Shown: positions 16,480-24,200 of the stretch, one piece after another
How positions within the stretch are numbered: the stretch's first letter is position 1
Layout of the letters: each line of letters opens with the position of its first letter
Source: CAVPEV01 sp963703555
GTDB lineage: Bacteria; Actinomycetota; Actinomycetes; Actinomycetales; Cellulomonadaceae
Assembly: GCA_963703555.1 (NCBI GenBank)
Contig: CAVPEV010000064.1
Span: forward strand, 1 to 36,184
DNA: 36,184 bases
Direction of reading: 5' to 3'
Notes under the pieces: generated by a model
Seen by the model: the letters and a program-made list of their open reading frames with translations, nothing else
Told to the model about the DNA's origin: nothing
The model's database searches: none
Translations under genes and position numbers: made by a program

Positions 16480-18033
16480 GTGCGGGACACGGATGGGGCG
16501 CTGCTCCTCACCGGCGTCCGTCGGGTCGGCCTGCCGGGACCGGTGCAGGTCCTCGTGCGCGACGGCCGGATCGATCGGGTCGGTCCCGACCTCCGCGCGG
16601 CGGCAGGTCCCACGGCGGAACGGGTCGACCTGGACGGCCGGGTCGTCGTCCCCGGGCTGTGGGACCAGCACACGCACATGACGCAGTGGGCGCTGACCCG
16701 GCGTCGGCTGGACCTCTCGGGGGCCACCAGCGCAGCGGCGGCCGTCGCGATGGTCGCTGCCCGGCTGCGGGACCAGCCGCCGCCGGCCGGCCAGGCACTG
16801 GTCGGCGCCGGTTTCCGGGACGGGCTGTGGCCGGACCGGCCGACCGCGCAGGCGCTGGACGCCGTGGCCGACGAGGTGCCCGTCGTCCTCGTGTCGGGCG
16901 ACCTGCACGCCGCGTGGCTGTCCACCGCCGGCCTGCGCCGGGTCGGCGCCGACCCGCACGGGCCCGCGGTGCTGCGGGAGCGGGACTGGATGGCGCGGGG
17001 CGGTGCGTTGGACACCGTGGCTCCCGCGACGGCAGACGCCTGGGTCGACGACGCCGCCCGGCAGGCCGCCCGACGCGGCGTGGTGGGCGTGGTCGACTAT
17101 GAGATCGCCGACAACCTGGCTGCCTGGCGCCGCCGCGTCGCGGCGGGCACCCGCGCGCTGCGGGTGCGGGCGGGCGTGTGGGCGCCGACCCTGGACCGTC
17201 CGGTGGGCGAGGGGCTGCACAGCGGTGACACGGTCGTCGGCACGCACGGGTTGCTCCAGCAGGGGTCGCTGAAGGTCATCCTCGACGGTTCGCTGAACAC
17301 GCGGACCGCGTACTGCGTCGACCCGTACCCGGCCACCGCCGAGAGTGCCGACGGACGCTCGGCTGCCGCCGGGAGTGCCGACGCGTCGCGCGGGGTGCTG
17401 TCCATCCCGCCGGAGGAGCTGCGGGCCCTCCTGACCCGGGCGCGCGTGCACGGGATCACGTGCGCCGTGCACGCCATCGGCGACGCCGCGGTCACCCTGG
17501 TGCTCGACGCGTTCGAGGCGACCGGCGCCCGCGGGACCGTCGAGCACGCCCAGTTGCTGGCCTGGGCCGACGTGCCGCGATTCGCGGCGCTGGGGTTGAC
17601 GGCGAGTGTCCAGCCGGAGCATGCCGTGGACGACCGCGACGTGGCCGAGCGGTACTGGCCCGGACGGACGGACCGGGCGTTCGCGCTCGCCGCGCTGCAC
17701 CGGGCGGGCGTGCCGCTGGTGCTCGGGTCCGACGCGCCGGTCGCCCCGCTGGACCCGTGGGCGGCCATCGCCGCAGCGGTGACCCGGACCCGGGACGGGC
17801 GCGCACCGTGGCACCCGGAGCAGTGCCTCGATCTGGTCACGGCGCTGGCGGCGGCCGTGGACGGGCGGCCCCTGACGCTGGCCCCCGGCGGCCCGGCGGA
17901 CCTGGCCGTGCTCGATGCCGATCCGCTGGCGCTGGTCGACCGCGACGACCCGGTGCGCACGTCGGACGCGCTGCGTGCCATGCCCGTCGCCGCGACGCTG
18001 CTCGCCGGCCGCTGGACGCACCGGGCCCTGTGA
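16480..18033 (+). CDS. Amidohydrolase family 3 (YtcJ-like) metal-dependent hydrolase
   Basis: A 517-aa cytoplasmic hydrolase of the amidohydrolase superfamily. Seen: the N-terminal beta-sandwich strands, PGLWDQHTHM (about 62-71, the HxH metal site), the LKVILDGSLNTRTA strand where the bridging Lys/Glu region lies, AVHAIGDAA, GTVEHAQLL, and the late acid in LVLGSDAPVAPLDPW, then the sandwich return GGPADLAVLDADPL. YtcJ-type enzymes have mostly unknown substrates (N-acyl amides or cyclic amides). GTG start is 6 nt after purC, so it probably shares that transcript. A similar hydrolase is often found in actinobacterial pur clusters only by chance, and I infer no purine role. Confidence 0.85.
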   Translation: MRDTDGALLLTGVRRVGLPGPVQVLVRDGRIDRVGPDLRAAAGPTAERVDLDGRVVVPGLWDQHTHMTQWALTRRRLDLSGATSAAAAVAMVAARLRDQPPPAGQALVGAGFRDGLWPDRPTAQALDAVADEVPVVLVSGDLHAAWLSTAGLRRVGADPHGPAVLRERDWMARGGALDTVAPATADAWVDDAARQAARRGVVGVVDYEIADNLAAWRRRVAAGTRALRVRAGVWAPTLDRPVGEGLHSGDTVVGTHGLLQQGSLKVILDGSLNTRTAYCVDPYPATAESADGRSAAAGSADASRGVLSIPPEELRALLTRARVHGITCAVHAIGDAAVTLVLDAFEATGARGTVEHAQLLAWADVPRFAALGLTASVQPEHAVDDRDVAERYWPGRTDRAFALAALHRAGVPLVLGSDAPVAPLDPWAAIAAAVTRTRDGRAPWHPEQCLDLVTALAAAVDGRPLTLAPGGPADLAVLDADPLALVDRDDPVRTSDALRAMPVAATLLAGRWTHRAL

Positions 18034-18065
18034 ACCACGGTGTCGGGCGGGCCCGGTCGACTCGG

Positions 18066-18071
18066 TACGCT
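18066..18071 (+). promoter_or_regulatory. Possible -10 (TACGCT) of purS-purQ
   Basis: TACGCT lies in the 76-bp gap before purS. A leader of about 32 nt would contain GAGGAGAG (18097-18104), a strong RBS for purS. No good -35. Confidence 0.3.
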
Positions 18072-18109
18072 GGCGGCTGCCCCGTCGTGCGCCGAGCGAG
18101 GAGAGTCCC

Positions 18110-18370
18110 GTGGGACGAGTGGTCGTCGATGTGATGCCCAAGCCGGAGATCCTCGACCCGCAGGGCAAGGCGGTCGCGGCCGCCCTGCACCGCCTGGGCG
18201 AGGGCACCTTCGTCGGGGTGCGCCAGGGCAAGCGGTTCGAGCTGGAGGTCGACGGTCCGGTGACTCCTGAGGTGATCGCCGCCGCGACCCGGGCCGCGAG
18301 CACACTGCTGTCGAACCCCGTGATCGAGGACGTGGTGCGGGTCGCCGACCTGGCTGTGGTGACGCAGTGA
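18110..18370 (+). CDS. purS: FGAM synthase subunit PurS
   Basis: An 86-aa subunit that bridges PurQ and PurL in the three-part formylglycinamidine ribonucleotide synthase (step 4 of purine synthesis). Seen: VVVDVMPKPEILDPQGKAVAAALHRLG at the N-terminus and VRQGKRFELEVDG, followed by LLSNPVIEDVVR. Complete, typical length. GTG at 18110 has GAGGAGAG 5 nt upstream. The stop overlaps the purQ GTG by 4 nt (GTGA), giving coupled translation and equal dosage of the two subunits. Confidence 0.96.
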   Translation: MGRVVVDVMPKPEILDPQGKAVAAALHRLGEGTFVGVRQGKRFELEVDGPVTPEVIAAATRAASTLLSNPVIEDVVRVADLAVVTQ

Positions 18371-19062
18371 CCCGCATCGGGGTCGTCACCTTCCCCGGCA
18401 CGCTGGACGACCGCGACGCGGCCCGCGCGGTGCGGCTCGCCGGCGGTACCCCGGTCCCCTTGTGGCATGGCGACGCCGATCTGCACGGGGTGGACGCCGT
18501 CGTGCTGCCGGGCGGCTTCTCCTACGGCGACTACCTGCGCGCCGGCGCGATCAGCGCCTTCGCCCCGGTGATGGGCGAGGTGGTGGATGCGGCGCGTCGA
18601 GGGCTGCCGGTGCTGGGCATCTGCAACGGGTTCCAGGTGCTCACCGAGGCTCACCTGCTGCCCGGCGCGATGATCACCAACGAGCAGCTCCGGTTCGTCT
18701 GCCGCGAGCAGGAGCTCAGCGTGGAGAACGTCACCACGGCCTGGACCGGGGACTTCATGCCGGGCCAGCGGATCACCGTCCCGCTGAAGAACCAGGACGG
18801 TCAGTACGTGGCCGACGAGGCCACCCTCGACGAGCTCGAGGGCGAGGGCCGGGTGGTGTTCCGCTACCAGGGCGCCAACCCCAACGGGTCGCGTCGGGAC
18901 ATCGCCGGCGTGACGGATGCGCGCGGCCGGGTGGTGGGGCTCATGCCGCACCCCGAGCACGCGGTGGAGCCGGGCTTCGGGCCCGACGGGCCCGTCGGCC
19001 CCCGGACGGGGACCGACGGGCTCGCGGTGTTCACCTCGGTGCTGCACGCACTCGTGTCCTGA
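18367..19062 (+). CDS. purQ: FGAM synthase glutaminase subunit PurQ
   Basis: A 231-aa class I glutamine amidotransferase that supplies ammonia to PurL. Seen: IGVVTFPGTLDDRD, VVLPGGFSYGDYLRAGA, the nucleophile Cys86 in GICNGFQVL, and GLMPHPEHAVEP holding the catalytic His/Glu. Complete. Coupled to purS by a GTGA overlap. In many actinobacteria purL follows immediately; here it lies 8.7 kb further on, beyond a block of minus-strand genes. A short inverted repeat GAGCCGT/ACGGCTC (19061-19067, 19083-19089) at the convergent end may terminate transcription. Confidence 0.97.
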   Translation: MTRIGVVTFPGTLDDRDAARAVRLAGGTPVPLWHGDADLHGVDAVVLPGGFSYGDYLRAGAISAFAPVMGEVVDAARRGLPVLGICNGFQVLTEAHLLPGAMITNEQLRFVCREQELSVENVTTAWTGDFMPGQRITVPLKNQDGQYVADEATLDELEGEGRVVFRYQGANPNGSRRDIAGVTDARGRVVGLMPHPEHAVEPGFGPDGPVGPRTGTDGLAVFTSVLHALVS

Positions 19063-19089
19063 GCCGTACCGGAGCGGGCCTCACGGCTC
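19061..19089. terminator. Possible bidirectional terminator between purQ and the GH144-like gene
   Basis: GAGCCGT (19061-19067) and ACGGCTC (19083-19089) can pair around a 15-nt loop that spans both stop codons. There is no T-tract. Confidence 0.3.
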
Positions 19090-20688
19090 GGTGCCGGGCA
19101 CCCCCTCGCCGGCGCCGAACTCCTCCATCGCCAGCAGCGGCCGGACCCGCTGCTGGACGTCCCGGGTGGAGAACGCCCGCTGCAGCAGGCCGTCGGCGAG
19201 CACGTTGCCCAGGGCGCCCATGATCATCCCCTGGTCCAGCGCGAGGTACCGCTCGGCGACCGTGCCGGACCGGACGGCGACGGAGTCGTAGAAGCCGCCC
19301 GCCCCGTAGGCGCCCAGCTTCTGCTCGATGCCGCGCAAGTTGTCCATCGCCTGCCGCGGTGCATAGGGCAGGGCAAGGAAGGAGGCGTGCGGGGTGACGA
19401 TGCCGTCGCCGAACGTCGGGTTCGGGTTGGTCGCGTCCCGGCAGCCCGGGTAGCCGGCGTCGACGTTGGTCTGCTCGCGGTCCGACGGGTAGCCGCCCGG
19501 GTCCATCCCGATCGCGTCGACGCCGTACACGCCGTACCCGCCGAACGGGTTGCTGGCCGGAGAGAATCCCCAGTAGCCGTATCCCGCCTCGATCATCCCG
19601 TGCTCGATCTGTGCCCGGACGGCCAGCGGGTGGTTGACCCCCCAGCTGCGCGGGCCCCAGGAAGCCTCCGGGACGAACAGGTCCGGCATGAGCTCCTCGA
19701 ACATGTCGCCGCCCCAGGTGGGCACGATCCGCATGCCGCGGTAGGTGTACGCCCCTTCGAAGACCTGCTGACCCAGGTACGTCCGCGTCTGGCCGACCGG
19801 CCGCTGCTCGAGCCAGGACCAGTCGCAGGACGCGGGGAAGGTGCGGTTCGTGGCGAAGTAGTGCCCGGCCGGGATCTGCCCGGCGGCGATCCCGATGTAG
19901 CTGGCGATCCTCGGCTCGGAGTCGAGGATGTCGTAGTGGTTGCAGGTGAACAGCACCGGCGAGCCGGCAACCTGGCCGGGGACGGAGCACTGCCCCTCGG
20001 CGGGCGGGTCGACCCAGAACCCGCCGCGCAGCTGGCCGGGACGCTCGCCACCGAACTGCTGGGCGTCGTAGAACGCCCCGAAGTTCATGTCTCGCAGGAT
20101 GCTGTCGGCCTGGTGCCGGACGGCGGGCTCGGTGGTGCGCACCACGCGCAGCGCCGCGGCCAGCCAGCCGTTGTCGACGCTGGACAGGAACGGGTAGACG
20201 GTCTCGCCGTCCGGGAAGGCGGTGAGCTTCGTCCCGGTTCCCTCGTCGTACCAGTTGTAGAACATCCCGCTCGGCTCGTGGCGCTCGAGGCCGGCAACGG
20301 TGCGCAGGGTCTGCCGCAGACGCGCTCGAGCCTCGTGACCGGACACCAGGCCGAGGTCCTCGGCGACCACGGTGCTCCACAGGTAGGCACCGATGTTCGT
20401 CGGTGACGTGTAGCCGGAGCGGGTGTCGGCGGACAGGGTGCCCTCGATGTTGTCCGCCGGCAGACCGGTGTGCTCGTCGGTCATCGCGACGAACGAGGTC
20501 CAGGTGTCGGCGGCCCAGCGGCGGAGCTCGGCCCGGTCGGACCGGGTCAACTCGGTGCCGCCCCCAGTGGCACCGACCGTCGGCGCGACGCTCGACGCGG
20601 TGGGTGGTGGTGCGGCGGTCGCTCCCGTCGCCATGGCAGGGACCAGACAGATCCCGATCAGCGCGGACACAGCGGTGTGACGTCTCAT
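19081..20688 (-). CDS. Secreted glucoamylase-family protein (PF10091, GH144-like)
   Basis: A 535-aa exported protein. Signal peptide: MRRH, a hydrophobic stretch to about residue 20, likely cleaved around TGATA/AP. The mature part resembles the PF10091 glucoamylase family, which includes GH144 endo-beta-1,2-glucanases. Seen: the helical (alpha/alpha)6-type motifs SPTNIGAYLWSTVVAEDLGL, MFYNWYDEGTG, SSVDNGWLAAALRVV, the EGAYTYRGMRIVPTWGGDMF region and LDQGMIMGALGNVLADG. It probably cleaves a glucan outside the cell; beta-1,2 specificity is only an inference from the family. ATG at 20688 has an AGAGG-like RBS. It is monocistronic-looking, convergent with purQ, and the first gene of the minus-strand block that splits purSQ from purL. 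Confidence 0.78.
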   Translation of the reverse strand: MRRHTAVSALIGICLVPAMATGATAAPPPTASSVAPTVGATGGGTELTRSDRAELRRWAADTWTSFVAMTDEHTGLPADNIEGTLSADTRSGYTSPTNIGAYLWSTVVAEDLGLVSGHEARARLRQTLRTVAGLERHEPSGMFYNWYDEGTGTKLTAFPDGETVYPFLSSVDNGWLAAALRVVRTTEPAVRHQADSILRDMNFGAFYDAQQFGGERPGQLRGGFWVDPPAEGQCSVPGQVAGSPVLFTCNHYDILDSEPRIASYIGIAAGQIPAGHYFATNRTFPASCDWSWLEQRPVGQTRTYLGQQVFEGAYTYRGMRIVPTWGGDMFEELMPDLFVPEASWGPRSWGVNHPLAVRAQIEHGMIEAGYGYWGFSPASNPFGGYGVYGVDAIGMDPGGYPSDREQTNVDAGYPGCRDATNPNPTFGDGIVTPHASFLALPYAPRQAMDNLRGIEQKLGAYGAGGFYDSVAVRSGTVAERYLALDQGMIMGALGNVLADGLLQRAFSTRDVQQRVRPLLAMEEFGAGEGVPGTEP

Positions 20689-20813
20689 CAGTGAGCCTCT
20701 TCCCCCGTGACGCGCCCGACGGCTCGTTCCGCCGGGCTGGGACGAGCCTCACACAGCCGGCGCACAGCGCAACCGGGGGGCGCCTCACCGGGCCCGGGCC
20801 GGCGCGGAACGCA

Positions 20814-20848
20814 CCTGAGGGCCGGTCCGTGGTGGGCCGGCCCTCAGG
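20814..20848 (-). terminator. Strong hairpin terminator of surface protein 1
   Basis: CCTGAGGGCCGG (20814-20825) and CCGGCCCTCAGG (20837-20848) form a 12-bp perfect stem with an 11-nt loop, 20 nt past the stop codon. The same hairpin, loop included, occurs after surface protein 2 at 24146-24180. Confidence 0.85.
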
Positions 20849-20867
20849 TGGTGTGGTGCGTGTCAGG

Positions 20868-23837
20868 TCAGGACTGGGCGTCCTGGGTGTCGGAGCTGTC
20901 CGAGCGCCTCTTCAGGAGGAGCAGCCCGGTTCCGGCGAGGAGCGTCAGGAGCGTGGCCAGTGCGTACGGGGCGACGTCGGCCCCGGTCGAGGCCAGTGCT
21001 CCGGCACCGGTCGGTGGGGTCCCGGCGGCCAGCACCTGGGAGGTGTAGGTCGGTGGGGTCCCTTCGGCCAGCACCTGGGAGGTGTAGGTCGGTGGGGTCC
21101 CTTCGGCCAGGACTGCGGAGCACCCGGTGGGTGCGGCGACCCCGGTGGGCAGGGTGGCCGCGGTGTGCTGGGTGGTGGTGGTGGCGGTGGTGGTCACCGG
21201 CTCGGCCCAGTCCCACGCTCCGGTGGTGGCGTTCCACACCGGGTTGGTGGTCACGGTCGTGGTGACCGTGGTGACCAGGTAGGAGCAGTCGGCGGCGGCC
21301 ACGGCGCTGGTGGTGACCGTGGGCTCGGGTGGGGCCACGTAGCAGGGCGCTTCCGAGTTGGTGCCCTGGTTGCCGATGGCGCCGGCGACCGTGAAGTCCT
21401 GGGTGCGGACCTTCGAGTCGCCGTCACCGGCCAGGAAGAAGCCGTCCTGGGCGGTGGCGGTCATCGTGTAGGTGCCCGGACCGTTGAACTCGGCGTTCCA
21501 GGTGAACGTGACCCCGTCCTGCTGGGGCAGGGCCGGCAGGGCGCCCGCCGCGGTGCAGGTCGGTCCGGTGACCGTCGGCCAGACGATCGTCACCGGCGCC
21601 GGGGCGCAGTCGGCCGGCTTGATGATCGTGACCGGGTAGGTCAGTGATCCGTCGTCCTGCGGTGTCCAGCCGTCGGGCTGGTTCATCAGGTACCAGCCGT
21701 CCCGTGCGGTGGCGGTCACCGTGTAGGTGCCTGGGACCAGGTCAGTCCACGAGCCGCCGGTGATCGTGTAGTCCACGCCGTCGTTCCACGGGTGCTCGAT
21801 CGCCCCGGGGGTGACGGTCTGGCTGGTGTCCGTCGGGGTGCAGACCGGTTGGGTGACGGCCAGCGTCGTGGTGACCCAGGCGGGCGCCGGGGCGCAGTCG
21901 GCCGGCTTGATGATCGTGACCTGATACGTCGCAGTGCCGTTCAAGTGACGGTGCCATCCGCTGGGCAGCGGGTGGTCCAGTACGAAGCCGTGGTCAGCCT
22001 TCGCGGTCACCGTGTAGGTGCCAGGGGTCAGGTTCGACCAGGCGCCGCCGGAGATCGTGTAGGTGATGTGCGGGGTGCTGGGCTCGGTGACCGCCCCGGG
22101 GGTGATCTCCTGGTCGGTATCCGTCGGCGTGCAGACCGGCTGGGTGACCTCGATCGGGCTGACCACGACCGCGCACGGGTAGTGGAAGCCGAGGTTGATC
22201 TCCCAGACCTTGACCTGCAGAAGCCCGTCGAATCGGTAGCCCTTCTCCGGGGTGGCCGTCACGAAGTTGTGGCCTTGTGTGCCGTTCCCGATCAGGGTGT
22301 ACTGCACGCCCGGTGTGGTCGGGAGCGTGATCGAGCCGTAGGTGCCGCACTGGGTGATCGGCGTGTAGTCCGGTGCAACCGGTGTGACGACCGGGACGCA
22401 CGCGAGGCGCTCCTGGGGGGTCATCGGCCGCGTGTTCGTCGTGGAGTCGGTCGCCACGGACGGCTCACCCTTGACGTAGCTCTGCGTCTGGTCGTCCCAG
22501 GTGTAGGTCCACGTCGTGACGGTGCGGGTCTGCGTGACCGTCTGGGCCGTGCAGTCCTTGGCGCCGTCGACCCACTGTCCATGCTCGACCACGGCCGGGG
22601 GCTGCACGGCGCAGCGGTCAGCGGGCGAGATGGTGAGCGTGATCGTCGCCGTCGTAGAGCTCGTGCTGGTCCAGCCGTCGGGCAGGTTGCTCAGCGCATA
22701 CCCGTTGGCCGCGGTGGCGGTCACGGTGTACTTGCCGGGTGCCAGGTTCGTCGTGCCAGCCGGGGCGGAGTACGAGACGTGCTCCGTCGTCGGCAGGCTG
22801 ATCGTGCCTCCGGTGAGCGTCTGTCCGGCGCCGGCCGGAGTGCAGACCTGCGGTGTGACCACCGGCGTCACGGGCGTCGCGCAGTCGAGCTGCTTCCCGA
22901 TCGTGTACGTCACCGTCTTCGTCGGGGAGCCGCCGGTGGGCCCGTCAGCGAAGGCGTGCCCGTCATTGGCCTGTGCCGTCCGGGTGTGCTCGCCGGCCGT
23001 CCGGTCCGCGGGTGTCGTCCACGTGGCGTTGGCAATGGTGAAGTTCGGGACGCCGGGTGCATCACAGGCGGCGGCCGAGACGGTCACGCCGGCCGTTGCG
23101 TCCAGTGCCGGCTGAGCCGGGGGCTGGGTGCCGCAGGTGACGCTGCCCTCCCAGTGGTAGTTCGTACCAGCCACCTGGACCCACTGGTACTGGAACCACG
23201 TCCAGCCCGGCCAGTCGGTACGGGCCGTGACATTAAAGGTCTGAGCTCCCGACCACGTCCCCGTGCCGTTGTGGAAGTTGAAGGTCTTGACTTCTGACGT
23301 GGCGAGGTTCTTCACCTTGATGTTGACGTCGTTTGCCTGGCCGGCCGGGATGTCGGTGGGGTAGGTGACCGTCAGGCCGTCGCAGGTCGGTGCCGGGTAC
23401 TGCCAGTTCGGGTCGAAGGACGGGGTGTTCGGCATGCAGATGATCCAGTGGGAGACGTCGGCCTGCTGCCCACCCTTGTTCAGCGGGGCGAAGTAGGGCC
23501 TACCGGCAACTGGGTTGCTATACACGACGTTCCCCGGCCCGCTGCCGTTGTCCACGGAACCGCCCTTGACGATGAGGGCGGTCGCTCCTGAGGCCTTCGC
23601 CTTGAGCGTGACGGCCTTGTTGCGGTCGGTGACCGAGCCGTATGGGCTGAAAGGCCAGTCGTCGTCGACCTTGGTGCACGTCGTGCCGGGGTACACACCC
23701 TCCCAATACGTCGTGCTGTTGTAGTTGGTCTCGTCAGGCTTGACGGTTGCCGACGCCGGGTTGGCGAGGGCGACGAATCCCAGGGCGACCAGGGCCACCG
23801 AGAGCAGGGCGGCGAGGCCCTGCTTGAGCTTGTGCAT
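20868..23837 (-). CDS. LAxTG-anchored modular surface protein 1
   Basis: A 989-aa exported wall protein. Signal peptide residues 1-30, cleaved after PASA. The N-terminal domain (about 35-135) has WEGVYPGTTCTKV and a VSHWIICMPN end, a pattern common in actinobacterial surface proteins. Next comes a Trp/Tyr-rich domain with NHVTA-type strands (to about 240), then several Ig-like modules of about 80-100 aa, each beginning near VCTP and ending near ADCAPAP. One of them (21605-21892) matches the modules of protein 2. The C-terminus has a 13-aa tandem repeat (VLAEGTPPTYTSQ) and a sorting signal LASTG (948-952), a hydrophobic helix and KRR. LAxTG is the class E sortase motif. Regularly placed Cys pairs suggest intramodule disulfides. 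ATG 23837 has GGAAGGAG upstream. Probably an adhesin or structural wall protein; the ligand is unknown. Confidence 0.85.
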   Translation of the reverse strand: MHKLKQGLAALLSVALVALGFVALANPASATVKPDETNYNSTTYWEGVYPGTTCTKVDDDWPFSPYGSVTDRNKAVTLKAKASGATALIVKGGSVDNGSGPGNVVYSNPVAGRPYFAPLNKGGQQADVSHWIICMPNTPSFDPNWQYPAPTCDGLTVTYPTDIPAGQANDVNIKVKNLATSEVKTFNFHNGTGTWSGAQTFNVTARTDWPGWTWFQYQWVQVAGTNYHWEGSVTCGTQPPAQPALDATAGVTVSAAACDAPGVPNFTIANATWTTPADRTAGEHTRTAQANDGHAFADGPTGGSPTKTVTYTIGKQLDCATPVTPVVTPQVCTPAGAGQTLTGGTISLPTTEHVSYSAPAGTTNLAPGKYTVTATAANGYALSNLPDGWTSTSSTTATITLTISPADRCAVQPPAVVEHGQWVDGAKDCTAQTVTQTRTVTTWTYTWDDQTQSYVKGEPSVATDSTTNTRPMTPQERLACVPVVTPVAPDYTPITQCGTYGSITLPTTPGVQYTLIGNGTQGHNFVTATPEKGYRFDGLLQVKVWEINLGFHYPCAVVVSPIEVTQPVCTPTDTDQEITPGAVTEPSTPHITYTISGGAWSNLTPGTYTVTAKADHGFVLDHPLPSGWHRHLNGTATYQVTIIKPADCAPAPAWVTTTLAVTQPVCTPTDTSQTVTPGAIEHPWNDGVDYTITGGSWTDLVPGTYTVTATARDGWYLMNQPDGWTPQDDGSLTYPVTIIKPADCAPAPVTIVWPTVTGPTCTAAGALPALPQQDGVTFTWNAEFNGPGTYTMTATAQDGFFLAGDGDSKVRTQDFTVAGAIGNQGTNSEAPCYVAPPEPTVTTSAVAAADCSYLVTTVTTTVTTNPVWNATTGAWDWAEPVTTTATTTTQHTAATLPTGVAAPTGCSAVLAEGTPPTYTSQVLAEGTPPTYTSQVLAAGTPPTGAGALASTGADVAPYALATLLTLLAGTGLLLLKRRSDSSDTQDAQS
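21011..21115. repeat. 39-bp tandem repeat before the sorting signal of protein 1
   Basis: Units start at 21011, 21050 and 21089, the third partial. They encode the 13-aa repeat VLAxGTPPTYTSQ just upstream of LASTG. Protein 2 has two units with the same 39-bp spacing at 24338 and 24377. A likely flexible wall-spanning spacer of variable copy number. Confidence 0.8.
21605..21892. repeat. 288-bp module shared with the repeats of surface protein 2
   Basis: A single copy of the 96-aa EHPWNDGVDYTITG-type module. By eye only a few percent of bases differ from the four copies at 24443-25594 in the neighbouring gene. It sits next to an EPSTPHITYTISG module (from 21893) in the same order as in protein 2. 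Confidence 0.85.
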
Positions 23838-24024
23838 GTCGTTCTCCTTCCTTCGGAGCTGGTGGATCACCCGGCTGCGGTGCAGTGGACGTCCTGGTCG
23901 AAGATGTCGGTCCAGGCGTCCGCGCGTGCGGCCGCGGCCCCTTCCGCCGGAGATGTAGGGGGGGTGATGTGTCGTGAGGTGGCCGTGCCAGGTCGGTCGT
24001 GGTAGCGCGCCGACCCAGGGCGCC

Positions 24025-24045
24025 AACCGGACAAATCGGACAGAA
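24025..24045 (-). promoter_or_regulatory. Direct-repeat operator-like element, proximal copy
   Basis: Minus strand: GTCCGA-TTT-GTCCGG, a 9-bp-period direct repeat, followed by TT. It lies 47 bp (about 4.5 helical turns) from the distal copy at 24071. Probable regulator site for surface protein 1. Confidence 0.5.
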
Positions 24046-24060
24046 GGGCCGACGCAGAGG

Positions 24061-24091
24061 AGCATCGCACAAACCGGACACATCGGACAGG
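24061..24091 (-). promoter_or_regulatory. Distal GTCCGA-N3-GTCCGG element overlapping a TGTCCG-N17-GATGCT promoter
   Basis: Minus strand: GTCCGA-TGT-GTCCGG, whose first half coincides with a -35-like TGTCCG (24084-24089). A 17-nt spacer leads to GATGCT (24061-24066). The equivalent spacing is found upstream of protein 2, so both genes may share the same promoter-operator design. Confidence 0.45.
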
Positions 24092-24145
24092 GCCGTCACC
24101 CGGTCGGAGTACGGGTGAAATCACACTGTGGACGTCCTGGACGTG

Positions 24146-24180
24146 CCTGAGGGCCGGTCCGTGGTGGGCCGGCCCTCAGG
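24146..24180 (-). terminator. Strong hairpin terminator of surface protein 2
   Basis: The same 12-bp stem and the same loop as at 20814-20848, again 20 nt after the stop codon (24201). The duplication of coding 3' end plus terminator shows a common origin or conversion of the two loci. Confidence 0.85.
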
Positions 24181-24200
24181 TGGGGTGGGTGCGAGTCAGG

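Larger units (their letters stand above)
23838..24145. other. Gene-free upstream region of surface protein 1
   Basis: No credible gene. The region holds a GGAAGGAG ribosome-binding site just upstream of the ATG, two GTCCGA-N3-GTCCGG direct-repeat elements (minus strand, 24025-24045 and 24071-24091) and a plausible promoter overlapping the distal one. The leader would be about 215 nt. Confidence 0.6.
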
